From Tistrella bauzanensis (GTDB lineage: Bacteria; Pseudomonadota; Alphaproteobacteria; Tistrellales; Tistrellaceae), in the NCBI RefSeq assembly GCF_014636235.1, contig NZ_BMDZ01000059.1:1-33606 (forward strand): a DNA stretch of 33,606 bases. The letters are read 5' to 3'. Numbering within the stretch: position 1 is the first letter of the stretch; each line of letters opens with the position of its first letter. A program made the position numbers and the translations under genes. The notes beneath the pieces were generated by a model. The model made no database searches. It was not told where the DNA came from and worked only from the letters and a program-made list of their open reading frames with translations. Below are positions 1 through 7,589 of this stretch, in pieces.

Positions 1-19
1 TCAGGCGCCGGCCGCAGGC

Positions 20-304
20 TCAAGGGCGGATCTCACTGCGATCGCGACACATTCCGAAGACCCATTCTGCAACAGGCTCTGAATAAAATCTATATTGCTG
101 CAACGCGCTTCCGACATCATAAAGCGGGATTTTCTTCGATAGCTCTTCATGGAAGAATATCCCCTGTTTAAAGCGCTGGTATGTGTCATTCAATGCACTT
201 AAATCCGCAACCAAACCGAGAAGGAAAAATATCGTTCCAAATCCGACCAGTTTGAACCCATCCTTCTTGAATGTTTCCTTCAGTCTGCTGCCGATGGCCA
301 TCAT
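20..304 (-). CDS. Small predicted membrane protein, unknown function
   Basis: This 94-residue protein has a short basic N-terminus, then one hydrophobic stretch at about residues 18-36 (containing GFGTIFFLLGLVADL), then a soluble tail rich in aromatic and charged residues. That suggests a single-pass inner-membrane protein with a tail of about 55 residues. The ATG start is chosen because a GGGGGGA ribosome-binding site sits just upstream on the minus strand; a second Met follows immediately. The base composition is clearly more AT-rich than the operon next to it, which hints at transferred DNA. It is divergent from the amide transporter operon. I recognise no family. The start signal and the hydrophobic segment make it more likely real than spurious, but this is not certain. 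Confidence 0.5.
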   Translation of the reverse strand: MMAIGSRLKETFKKDGFKLVGFGTIFFLLGLVADLSALNDTYQRFKQGIFFHEELSKKIPLYDVGSALQQYRFYSEPVAEWVFGMCRDRSEIRP

Positions 305-595
305 TTCCCCCCTGGCTATGCGCCGGACACATCAACTCAATTGGATGATAAGTGCGGATCAGGCAACGCAGAAGATGAATTTATCCATCCGCGCGAACTA
401 TGTTTCATAATATCTCGCCCACGCGGCATCAGGGGTCCTCCGAAGCACATAAGCGGCCACGCGCCCCCTCCGCAATCCCACGTACGCAACCCCCCCGTAT
501 TTCCGCAGCGCAGCAAATCCCCGACCATCTGATGGCGCGATGCGGACCGTTCCCCCGGCGGCCGTGTCCCGAGGCTCCATCGATCAGGAGGGGAC
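305..595. promoter_or_regulatory. Divergent intergenic region upstream of the amide transporter operon
   Basis: These 291 bases separate the minus-strand small membrane gene from the plus-strand transporter operon and should hold the promoters of both. The left part (to about 400) is AT-richer and the right part GC-rich. I looked for a sigma-54 type TGGC-N-TTGC element, which would fit nitrogen control, and did not see a convincing one. An AGGAGGGG ribosome-binding site at 587-594 serves the binding-protein gene. No other gene is supported here. Confidence 0.4.
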
Positions 596-1867
596 ATGAC
601 CCTGACCCATTCAACGGGCCACGCGCCCCGGTTCGGCCTGAAGCGGCTTGCCGCTGTCGTTGCCGTGTCCGTGATGACGTCCGTGGGGGCTCTGGCAGGT
701 CTTGCCGGCGCCGCCCATGCTGCACCGCCCACCGCCGAGGTGAACACCACCGGGCTTGCGGTCACCGATACCGAGGTCACCGTCGGCATCCTGCACTCGG
801 TCACCGGCACCATGGCGATTTCCGAGACCGGGTCGGTGCAGGCCGAGAAGCTGGCCATCGCCCAGATCAACGCATCGGGCGGCATTCTGGGCCGTCAGAT
901 CAAGGTCGTGCAGGAAGACGGCGCCAGCGACTGGCCGACCTTCGCCGAGAAGGCCCGCAAGCTGCTGGTCAGCGACAAGACCGCCGCCGTGTTCGGCTGC
1001 TGGACATCCGCCAGCCGCAAAGCGGTGCTGCCGGTGTTCGAGAAGGAAAACGGCCTGCTCTATTACCCGACCTTCTATGAGGGCCTGGAAGAGTCGCCCA
1101 ACGTCTTCTACACCGGCCAGGAAGCCACCCAGCAGATTCTGGCCGGCATCGACTGGGTGATGAAGGAGAAGGGCGCCAAGAGCTTCTATCTGCTCGGCTC
1201 CGACTATATCTGGCCGCGCACTTCCAACAAGATCGCCCGCAAGCATATCGAGATGAACGGCGCCAAGGTGCTGGGTGAGGAATATTTCGCCCTGGGCCAC
1301 ACCCAGTTCAACTCGGCGATCAACAAGATCAAGCTGCGCAAGCCCGATGTGATCTATGCGATCATTGTCGGCGGCAGCAATGTCGCCTTCTACAAGCAGT
1401 TGAAGGCGGCCGGCGTCGACCTGTCGAAGCAGACCCTGCTGACCATCTCGGTGACCGAGGATGAAGTGCTGGGCATCGGTGGCGAGAACATCGCCGGCGC
1501 CTATGCCTCGATGAAGTACTTCCAGTCGCTCGACAACCCGAACAACACGGCCTTCGTGGCCGCGTTCAAGGAGATGTGGGGCAAAGACATCGTGATCGGC
1601 GACGTCACCCAGGCCGCCTATCTGGGCCCCTGGCTGTGGAAGGCCGCGGTCGAGAAGGCCGGCTCCTTCGATGTCGACAAGGTCCGCGCGGCCTCGCCCG
1701 ATATCGAGCTGACCACGGCGCCGGAAGGTTACGTCAAGATCCACCCCAACCACCATCTGTGGAGCAAGACCCGGATCGGCCTGGCCAAGCCCGACGGCCA
1801 GTTCGAGGTGCTGTATGAAACCGCCGAACTGATGGAGCCCGACCCCTTCCCCAAGGGCTATCAGTAA
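596..1867 (+). CDS. urtA: Urea/short-chain amide ABC transporter, periplasmic substrate-binding protein
   Basis: This 423-residue protein is the extracytoplasmic receptor of the importer encoded downstream. A Sec signal peptide covers about residues 1-42 (basic RFGLKR, a long Ala/Val/Leu core, cleavage after AHA). The mature part is a type I periplasmic-binding fold of the UrtA/FmdD/AmiC group: VTVGILHSVTGTMA near the mature N-terminus, the hinge FGCWTSASRKAVLPV, then LLYYPTFYEGLEESPN and FYLLGSDYIWPRTSN, all typical of urea/amide-binding proteins rather than Leu/Ile/Val ones. It is first in an operon whose last genes encode a formamidase and FmdB, so the natural ligand may be formamide or another short amide as readily as urea. 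The start is supported by an AGGAGG site, though its spacing is short. The symbol is by family similarity; fmdD would be the alternative name. Confidence 0.9.
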   Translation: MTLTHSTGHAPRFGLKRLAAVVAVSVMTSVGALAGLAGAAHAAPPTAEVNTTGLAVTDTEVTVGILHSVTGTMAISETGSVQAEKLAIAQINASGGILGRQIKVVQEDGASDWPTFAEKARKLLVSDKTAAVFGCWTSASRKAVLPVFEKENGLLYYPTFYEGLEESPNVFYTGQEATQQILAGIDWVMKEKGAKSFYLLGSDYIWPRTSNKIARKHIEMNGAKVLGEEYFALGHTQFNSAINKIKLRKPDVIYAIIVGGSNVAFYKQLKAAGVDLSKQTLLTISVTEDEVLGIGGENIAGAYASMKYFQSLDNPNNTAFVAAFKEMWGKDIVIGDVTQAAYLGPWLWKAAVEKAGSFDVDKVRAASPDIELTTAPEGYVKIHPNHHLWSKTRIGLAKPDGQFEVLYETAELMEPDPFPKGYQ

Positions 1868-1876
1868 GCGGCCAGC

Positions 1877-1930
1877 GGGCGCCGGACGACGCGGGCAGCC
1901 CCTCCCCGGCCGCCCCCGTCTCCGGCGCCC
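1877..1930 (+). promoter_or_regulatory. Intercistronic stem-loop after the binding-protein gene
   Basis: A perfect 10-bp inverted repeat pairs 1877-1886 (GGGCGCCGGA) with 1921-1930 (TCCGGCGCCC) across a 34-nt loop. A smaller hairpin follows (GGTGCC at 1935-1940 with GGCACC at 1953-1958). No T-run follows, so it is not a classic terminator. It lies in the 188-bp gap between the receptor gene and the first permease gene. There such structures often shield the receptor mRNA from 3' decay or partly attenuate transcription, keeping the receptor in excess over the membrane parts. That role is inferred. Confidence 0.5.
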
Positions 1931-2055
1931 CTCCGGTGCCATTCCGATCTTCGGCACCCCACCTGCCCCCTCTCGTTCCCCCATATCCTTGCCACCACGA
2001 TGCGCCGCGCGCCCCTTGACCCGGATGCGCCGGCCGCTCGCTCGGGAGGTGCCGC

Positions 2056-2985
2056 ATGTTCGACGGCTACACGGCGTCTGAGCTGGTCTCGATCCTGGCC
2101 ATGCAGGGTTTCGCCGGTCTGATCCTCTTCTCGGTCTTTCTGCTGATGGCGCTGGGCCTCGCGATCATCTTCGGCCAGATGGGCGTCATCAACATGGCGC
2201 ATGGCGAGTTCATGATCCTCGGCGCCTATATGACCTACCTCACCTCAACGATCACCGCCGAATACTTTCCGGGCCTGTTCGCCGGATACTTCTTCGTGGC
2301 GATGCTGGTTGCCTTCATCACCGCCGGCGCCCTGGGCCTGCTGATGGAATGGGCGCTGATCCGCCATCTATACAAGCGACCGCTCGACACATTGCTCGCC
2401 ACCTGGGGCGTGTCGCTGATCCTGCAACAGACCTATCGCTCGGTATTCGGCGCCCGCGAGGTCGGTGTGTCGCTGCCCGACTGGATGATGGGCGCGCTGC
2501 CGCTCTCCGACACCATCGAGGTGCCGATCAACGGCCTGTTCGTGATGGCGCTGACCCTGGTGATCTCGGGCATCGTCTTCTTGCTGATGTTCCGCTCGTC
2601 CTGGGGGCTTCAGGTGCGCGCGGTCACCCAGAACCGGGTGATGGCCGGCGCCGCCGGCATCAACGGCCGCAGGGTCGACGCCATGACCTTCGCGCTGGGC
2701 TGCGGCATCGCCGGCGTCGCCGGATCGGCCTTCACCATGATCGGCTCCACCGGGCCGACCTCGGGCCAGCTCTATATCGTCGACACCTTCCTGGTCGTGG
2801 TCTTCGGCGGCGCGCAGAGCCTGCTTGGCACCATCGCATCGGCGCTGACCATCTCGCAGTCGCAATCGACGCTGGAATTCTTCCTGTCGGGCAGCATGGC
2901 CAAGGTGTTCACGCTGCTGGTCGTGGTCCTGATCCTGCTGATCCGCCCGCAGGGCCTGTTCGTCCTCAAAGTGCGGAAGGCCTGA
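2056..2985 (+). CDS. urtB: Urea/amide ABC transporter, permease subunit 1 (LivH/UrtB type)
   Basis: This 309-residue, strongly hydrophobic protein is the first membrane subunit. The N-terminal LALGLAIIFGQMGVINMAHGEFMILGAYMTY is the hallmark of the LivH/UrtB family: a loop with NMAHGEF and a following transmembrane helix. Near residues 200-245 lie VRAVTQNRVMAGAAGINGRRVD and the Gly/Ala-rich helix that form the ATPase-contacting loop. The length matches the short UrtB form without the extra N-terminal domain. The ATG follows a CGGGAGGTG site. It ends 4 bp before the second permease gene, so the two are translationally close. It sits in the inner membrane and pairs with the next gene product. 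Confidence 0.92.
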   Translation: MFDGYTASELVSILAMQGFAGLILFSVFLLMALGLAIIFGQMGVINMAHGEFMILGAYMTYLTSTITAEYFPGLFAGYFFVAMLVAFITAGALGLLMEWALIRHLYKRPLDTLLATWGVSLILQQTYRSVFGAREVGVSLPDWMMGALPLSDTIEVPINGLFVMALTLVISGIVFLLMFRSSWGLQVRAVTQNRVMAGAAGINGRRVDAMTFALGCGIAGVAGSAFTMIGSTGPTSGQLYIVDTFLVVVFGGAQSLLGTIASALTISQSQSTLEFFLSGSMAKVFTLLVVVLILLIRPQGLFVLKVRKA

Positions 2986-2989
2986 CGCG

Positions 2990-4180
2990 ATGAGCCAGAG
3001 CACTCTCAATCCGGGGGCAACCGCCCCCACCATCCCCACCCCGTCCCGGCTGGCGCTGATGTTCGGCACCAGACGCGACATGATCGGCCTGCTGATCTTC
3101 GCGGCCCTGATCCTGCTGGTGCTGCCGGCGGCGCTCGATCTGTTCCGGCTGAACAATGTCGGCAAATACCTGACCTATGCCTTCGTGGCGGTGGGGCTGG
3201 TGCTGTGCTGGGGGCTTGGCGGCGTGCTGTCGCTGGGCCAGGGCGTGTTCTTCGGCCTGGGCGGTTATGCCATGGCCATGTTCCTGAAGCTTGAGGCGTC
3301 GTCGCCCGAGGCCACCGCCATCCAGTCCACCCCCGGCATTCCCGATTTCATGGACTGGAACCAGATCACCGAACTGCCCTGGTTCTGGGAACCGTTCCAC
3401 AATCTGGGCTTCACCATCATCGCCATCATCGCCCTGCCGACCATCTTCGCCTATATCCTGGGCGCCATGCTGTTCAAGCGCCGGGTAGGTGGCGTGTATT
3501 TCGCCATCATCACCCAGGCCGTGGCCTCGATCCTCACCATCCTGATCGTCGGCCAGCAGGGCCTGACCGGCGGCATCAACGGCATCACCGACCTGCGCAC
3601 CCTGCTCGGCTGGGATATCCGCGACGACAGCGCGAAGTACATTCTCTATTACCTGAACGGCTTTCTGCTGATCGCGGTGATCCTGGCCGGGCAGTTCATC
3701 AAGAACGGCAAGATCGGCCGCATCCTGGTGGCGCTGCGCGACAAGGAAGACCGGGTGCGGTTCACCGGCTATGACGTCGCCGCCTACAAGACCTTCATCT
3801 TCTGCGTGGCGGCCGCCTTCTCTGGCATCGGCGGCGCGATGTTCACGCTTCAGGTCGGCTTCATGTCGCCAAGCTTCGTCGGCATCGTGCCCTCGATCGA
3901 GATGGTGGTGTTCTGCGCACTGGGCGGGCGGCTGTCGCTGCTGGGCGCCGCCTATGGCGCGCTGATCGTCAACTACGCCAAGACCGTGTTCTCGGAAAGC
4001 TTCCCCGAACTCTGGCTGTTCGCGATGGGCGCGCTGTTCATCGGCGTGGTCGTGGCCTTCCCGCAGGGGTTGGCCGGGCTCTGGCAGCAATATGTCCAGC
4101 CATCGCTGATCCGCCTGGTCAGCCGCAAGCCGTCCGCCACGGCGCCGGCCGGCCCGACGGCGCCGGCCCCGGGCGAGTGA
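2990..4180 (+). CDS. urtC: Urea/amide ABC transporter, permease subunit 2 (LivM/UrtC type)
   Basis: This 396-residue membrane protein is the second permease. Key stretches are LTYAFVAVGLVLCWGLGGVLSLGQGVFFGLGGYAMAM (the LivM-type SLGQGVFFGLGGYA motif), GGVYFAIITQAVASILTILIVGQQGLTGGINGI, and near residues 245-270 LVALRDKEDRVRFTGYDVAAYK, the cytoplasmic loop that docks on the ATPases. A longer soluble insertion (about residues 95-135) between early helices is normal for UrtC. The C-terminal tail is Ala/Pro-rich and probably disordered. It lies 13 bp before the first ATPase gene, in one operon. Confidence 0.92.
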   Translation: MSQSTLNPGATAPTIPTPSRLALMFGTRRDMIGLLIFAALILLVLPAALDLFRLNNVGKYLTYAFVAVGLVLCWGLGGVLSLGQGVFFGLGGYAMAMFLKLEASSPEATAIQSTPGIPDFMDWNQITELPWFWEPFHNLGFTIIAIIALPTIFAYILGAMLFKRRVGGVYFAIITQAVASILTILIVGQQGLTGGINGITDLRTLLGWDIRDDSAKYILYYLNGFLLIAVILAGQFIKNGKIGRILVALRDKEDRVRFTGYDVAAYKTFIFCVAAAFSGIGGAMFTLQVGFMSPSFVGIVPSIEMVVFCALGGRLSLLGAAYGALIVNYAKTVFSESFPELWLFAMGALFIGVVVAFPQGLAGLWQQYVQPSLIRLVSRKPSATAPAGPTAPAPGE

Positions 4181-4193
4181 AGGAGCCTCCGTC

Positions 4194-4967
4194 ATGAACG
4201 CTGCCACCGCAACCGGCGTCGCCGCCACCAACAACGATTTCCTGCTCGCGGTCGAGGGGCTGACCGTATCCTTCGACGGCTTCAAGGCGGTCGATGACCT
4301 GTCGTTCTATGTCGACCGCAACGAGATCCGGGTGATCATCGGCCCCAATGGCGCCGGCAAGACCACGGTGCTCGACCTGATCTGCGGCAAGACCCGCGCC
4401 ACCGCCGGCTCGATCCGGTTCGAGGGCCGGGAACTGACGAAGATGTCGGAACATGAAATCGTCCGCTCAGGCGTCGGCCGCAAGTTCCAGACCCCATCGA
4501 TCTATGAAGACCTGACGGTGTTCGAGAACCTGGAACTCTCCATTCCCGGCACCCGCCATGTGTTCAAGGCGCTGGGTTTCCGCCGCGATGCCGCGGTGGT
4601 GGAACGGGTGACCCGGATCGCCGAGGAGATCTTCCTGGCCGATCAACTGACAAGGCGCGGCGACGAACTCGCCCATGGCCAGAAGCAGTGGCTGGAGATC
4701 GGCATGCTGCTGATCCAGGACCCGGCGCTGATGATGCTCGACGAGCCGGTGGCCGGCATGAGCGTCGCCGAGCGGATCAAGACCGCCGATCTGCTGAACC
4801 GCATCACCCGCAACCGCTCGGTGATCGTCATCGAGCACGATATGAACTTCGTCAAGGACATCGCCCACAAGATCACCGTGCTTCATCAGGGCCGGATCCT
4901 GTCGGAAGGCGACATCGACAAGGTTCAGTCCGATCCGAAGGTCATCGAAGTGTATCTCGGACACTGA
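4194..4967 (+). CDS. urtD: Urea/amide ABC transporter, ATP-binding subunit 1 (UrtD type)
   Basis: This 257-residue cytoplasmic ATPase has Walker A GPNGAGKTT at about residues 50-58, signature-region LAHGQKQWLEIGML at about 158-171, Walker B LMMLDEPVAGM and the switch histidine in IVIEHDMNFV. HGQKQWLEIGM in place of LSGGQ is typical of UrtD and of the LivG branch that energises urea/amide uptake. It pairs with the next ATPase to drive the two permeases. An AAGGAG site precedes the start. The gap to the next gene is 85 bp and includes a small inverted repeat (GCGATC at 4995-5000 with GATCGC at 5003-5008). Confidence 0.92.
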   Translation: MNAATATGVAATNNDFLLAVEGLTVSFDGFKAVDDLSFYVDRNEIRVIIGPNGAGKTTVLDLICGKTRATAGSIRFEGRELTKMSEHEIVRSGVGRKFQTPSIYEDLTVFENLELSIPGTRHVFKALGFRRDAAVVERVTRIAEEIFLADQLTRRGDELAHGQKQWLEIGMLLIQDPALMMLDEPVAGMSVAERIKTADLLNRITRNRSVIVIEHDMNFVKDIAHKITVLHQGRILSEGDIDKVQSDPKVIEVYLGH

Positions 4968-5052
4968 TCACGCCGGCCATTCTGCACGCCGGGCGCGATC
5001 TGGATCGCTCGTACCGAAACCTGCCTTGTGTCCGAATGATGATGGGAGACCG

Positions 5053-5745
5053 ATGATGTTGACTGTCGATGACCTGACTGTCGCCTATGGCCAGTCGGAA
5101 GTGCTGCACGGGCTCAGCCTGCAGGCGGCCAGGGGCGAGATCGTCGCGATCATGGGCCGCAACGGCATGGGCAAGACCACGCTGATGAAGTCGCTGATCG
5201 GCATCCTGCCCACGCGCGGCGGCCGGATCCAGCTTGGCGACACCCAGCTTGCCGGCACCGAGCCGCATGAGCGGGTGCGCCGCGGCCTCGCCTTTGTGCC
5301 TCAGGGCCGGATGATCTTTCCGGCGCTGACGGTGGAGGAGAACATCCGCACCGGCCTGGTCGCCCGTGGCCGTACCCGCATACCCGACGACATCTTCAGC
5401 CTGTTCCCGGTGTTGCACGAGATGCGCCGCCGCCGGGGGGGCAATCTGTCGGGCGGCCAGCAGCAGCAGCTCGCCATCGCCCGCGCGCTGGTGGCGGAAC
5501 CCTCGGTTCTGCTGCTCGACGAGCCGACCGAGGGCATCCAACCCTCGATCATCAAGGACATGGCGCGGTCGCTGCGCGAGATCCGCGACATGATGAACCT
5601 GACCATCCTGGTCTCGGAACAGGTGCTGAGCTTCGCGCTCGACACCGCCGATCGCTTCCTGGTGATCGAGAACGGCCGGCTGGTCCATGAAGACCGCCGC
5701 GCCGATGTGAACGAGGCCAGGATCTCCGCCTACCTGTCGGTCTGA
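5053..5745 (+). CDS. urtE: Urea/amide ABC transporter, ATP-binding subunit 2 (UrtE type)
   Basis: This LivF/UrtE-type ATPase of about 230 residues has LTVDDLTVAYGQSEVLHG at its N-terminus, Walker A GRNGMGKTT at about residues 37-45, the family stretch RGLAFVPQGRMIFPALTVEEN, signature LSGGQQQQLAIARAL, Walker B VLLLDEPTEGIQPS and the H-loop region replaced by TILVSEQVLSFAL. A Gln after the Glu at the switch position is usual in LivF/UrtE proteins. Two adjacent ATGs (5053 and 5056) follow a GGGAGA site at 5044-5049; the second gives better spacing, so the protein may be one residue shorter. An upstream in-frame TTG at 5026 has no good site. It completes the five-part importer. Confidence 0.9.
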   Translation: MMLTVDDLTVAYGQSEVLHGLSLQAARGEIVAIMGRNGMGKTTLMKSLIGILPTRGGRIQLGDTQLAGTEPHERVRRGLAFVPQGRMIFPALTVEENIRTGLVARGRTRIPDDIFSLFPVLHEMRRRRGGNLSGGQQQQLAIARALVAEPSVLLLDEPTEGIQPSIIKDMARSLREIRDMMNLTILVSEQVLSFALDTADRFLVIENGRLVHEDRRADVNEARISAYLSV

Positions 5746-5839
5746 GCCGGCCCCGCTCGCCCGCACATCCTTCCGCACAGCTTTCCGCCACCCCTCATAC
5801 GCACTTCATCCCGCAATCCGACAGATACGGAGCGCCCGC

Positions 5840-7075
5840 ATGACTGAAACGCTCGTCAAGGTGGATCTCGCCAGCTCGGCATATGACAACGAGAACGTCC
5901 ACAACCGTTGGCACCCGGATATTCCGATGGTCGCCTGGGTCAGCCCGGGTGATGACTTCAAGCTGGAATGCTTCGACTGGACCGGCGGCCAGATCAACAA
6001 CGACGACGACGCCGCCGATGTCCGCGACGTCGATCTGTCGCAGGTTCATTTCCTGTCGGGGCCGGTGGGCGTGAAGGGCGCCGAGCCGGGCGACCTGCTG
6101 GTGGTGGAAATCCTCGACATCGGCACGCTGCCCGGCGCCGATTGGGGCTTCAACGGCGTCTTCGCCAAGGAAAACGGCGGCGGCTTCCTGACCGAGCATT
6201 TCCCCGATGCCCGCAAGTCGATCTGGGATTTCGAGGGCCTGTTCGCCAAATCGCGCCATATTCCGGGCGTGCGTTTCGCGGGGCTGATCCATCCCGGCCT
6301 GATCGGCTGCCTGCCCTCGCACAAGCTGCTCGATGAGTGGAATGTCCGCGAGAAGGCGCTGTTCGATACCGACCCCACCCGCGTGCCCGGCCTCGCCAAC
6401 CTGCCCTATGCCCCCACCGCCCATATGGGCCGGCTGAAGGGATCGGCCTCGGAAGCCGCGGCCGCCACCGGCGCCCGCACCGTGCCGCCACGCGAGCATG
6501 GCGGCAATTGCGACATCAAGGATCTGTCGCGCGGCTGCAAGATCTACTTCCCGGTCTATGTCGATGGCGCCGGGCTGTCGATGGGCGATCTGCATTTCAG
6601 CCAGGGCGATGGCGAGATCACCTTCTGTGGCGCCATCGAGATGCCGGGCTGGGCGCATCTGAAGGTCGATCTGATCAAGAGCGGCATGGCCAAATACGGC
6701 ATCAAGAACCCGGTGTTCAAACCCAGCCCGATCAAGCCGACCTATAACGACTATCTGATCTTCGAAGGCATCTCGGTCGACGAGGCCGGCAAGCAGCATT
6801 ACCTCGACGTTCACATCGCCTATCGCCAGGCCTGTCTGAACGCCATCGAATACATGACCAAATTCGGCTATTCGCGCGGTCAGGCCTATTCCATTCTGGG
6901 CACCGCGCCGATCGAGGGCAAGATCTCGGGCGTGGTCGATGTTCCGAACGCCTGCGCGACATTGTTCCTGCCCACCGAGATCTTCGATTTCGACCCCTCA
7001 CCCACAGCCGCCGGCCCGTTCAAGGCGGTGGAGGGCGCCGAACTGCCGATCGCCTTCTGGAAGGACAAGGCCTGA
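5840..7075 (+). CDS. fmdA: Formamidase (acetamidase/formamidase family)
   Basis: This 411-residue cytoplasmic enzyme of the FmdA/AmdA family hydrolyses formamide (and often other short aliphatic amides) to ammonia and the acid. Family landmarks are HNRWHPDIPMVAWVSPGD near the N-terminus, PGDLLVVEILDIG, PPREHGGNCDIKDLSRG, VDGAGLSMGDLHFSQGDGE followed by ITFCGAIEM (a candidate active-site region with Glu and Cys), and near the C-terminus KFGYSRGQAYSILGTAPIEGKISGVVDVPNACATLFLP. The length matches the Methylophilus-type formamidase. It lies 94 bp after the importer genes, so substrate import and ammonia release are coupled. A second, diverged family member lies on the minus strand at 25227-26327. 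Substrate preference cannot be read from sequence alone. Confidence 0.93.
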   Translation: MTETLVKVDLASSAYDNENVHNRWHPDIPMVAWVSPGDDFKLECFDWTGGQINNDDDAADVRDVDLSQVHFLSGPVGVKGAEPGDLLVVEILDIGTLPGADWGFNGVFAKENGGGFLTEHFPDARKSIWDFEGLFAKSRHIPGVRFAGLIHPGLIGCLPSHKLLDEWNVREKALFDTDPTRVPGLANLPYAPTAHMGRLKGSASEAAAATGARTVPPREHGGNCDIKDLSRGCKIYFPVYVDGAGLSMGDLHFSQGDGEITFCGAIEMPGWAHLKVDLIKSGMAKYGIKNPVFKPSPIKPTYNDYLIFEGISVDEAGKQHYLDVHIAYRQACLNAIEYMTKFGYSRGQAYSILGTAPIEGKISGVVDVPNACATLFLPTEIFDFDPSPTAAGPFKAVEGAELPIAFWKDKA

Positions 7076-7094
7076 CTATCCTTGTCTGACACCA

Positions 7095-7132
7095 CACCTG
7101 CCCCGGCGCGCCATGATACGCCGGGGCAGGTG
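7095..7132 (+). terminator. Strong hairpin between fmdA and fmdB (terminator or attenuator)
   Basis: A perfect 14-bp GC-rich stem pairs 7095-7108 (CACCTGCCCCGGCG) with 7119-7132 (CGCCGGGGCAGGTG) around a 10-nt loop. No T-run follows, so it may be a weak or Rho-assisted terminator, or a processing signal that lowers fmdB relative to fmdA. fmdB starts only 30 bp further on, which argues for partial read-through rather than a full stop. Confidence 0.6.
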
Positions 7133-7161
7133 CCCGTCATTCACCCCGGGAGATGCCCCCG

Positions 7162-7491
7162 ATGCCGCTCTATGATTACGCCTGCACCGCCTGCGACACC
7201 GCCTTCGATGCCTTCCGCCCGATGGCGGAGGCAGGCGCCCACGGCACCTGCCCGCGCTGCGGTGCCGCCGCCCCGCGCCGGATCACCGCCCCGCGCCTCG
7301 CCGGCATGTCCAGGGCGGCTTTGGCGGCCCACGCCACCAATGAACGCTCAGCGCACGAACCGCGCCGCACATCCCATGTCTGCGGCGCCGGCTGCAATCA
7401 TGGCGGATCGGCGAAAGGCTTCACCGCCACGGCGGACAAACCGGCGATGAAGACCTTTCCGTCGAAGCGGCCGTGGATGTTCAGCCATTGA
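7162..7491 (+). CDS. fmdB: FmdB-family zinc-ribbon protein
   Basis: This 109-residue protein starts MPLYDYACTACDTAF and carries a CxxC...CxxC zinc ribbon (CTAC at residues 8-11 and CPRC about 23 residues later), the exact pattern of the FmdB/CxxC_CxxC_SSSS family. The rest is basic and low-complexity, with one more CGAGC segment. FmdB was first described as a possible regulator of the amide/formamidase operon of Methylophilus; its biochemical role is still unclear. The ATG at 7162 is preferred because the CCCGGGAG site lies 9-10 nt upstream; an ATG at 7153 would be too close to it. The stop codon lies in a 15-bp tandem duplication. Confidence 0.85.
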   Translation: MPLYDYACTACDTAFDAFRPMAEAGAHGTCPRCGAAAPRRITAPRLAGMSRAALAAHATNERSAHEPRRTSHVCGAGCNHGGSAKGFTATADKPAMKTFPSKRPWMFSH

Positions 7492-7517
7492 GCGTTCGAC
7501 GGTTGAGCGTTCGACGG
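7488..7517. repeat. Perfect 15-bp tandem duplication at the 3' end of fmdB
   Basis: The 15-bp unit TTGAGCGTTCGACGG is present twice with no gap (7488-7502 and 7503-7517). The first copy contains the fmdB stop codon. It lies at the junction between the amide operon and the three-gene cassette that follows, so it may be a slippage duplication or a scar of the event that joined the two blocks. Confidence 0.85.
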
Positions 7518-7589
7518 CGCGATTGGTGACCGCGCATCATTCATGGTAGACAGGAGGCAGGATTCGGATCACCTCAAGGATGCCGCCTC

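Noticed and set aside
305-595. Sigma-54/NtrC promoter for the amide operon
   Set aside because: Nitrogen control would be expected, but I could not find a TGGC...TTGC element with correct spacing.
611-1984. Long minus-strand open frame opposite the urtA-like gene
   Set aside because: It is a GC-rich antisense shadow: the plus-strand frame has a signal peptide and clear family motifs, while the minus frame has low-complexity Gly/Arg/Asp-rich sequence and no motif.
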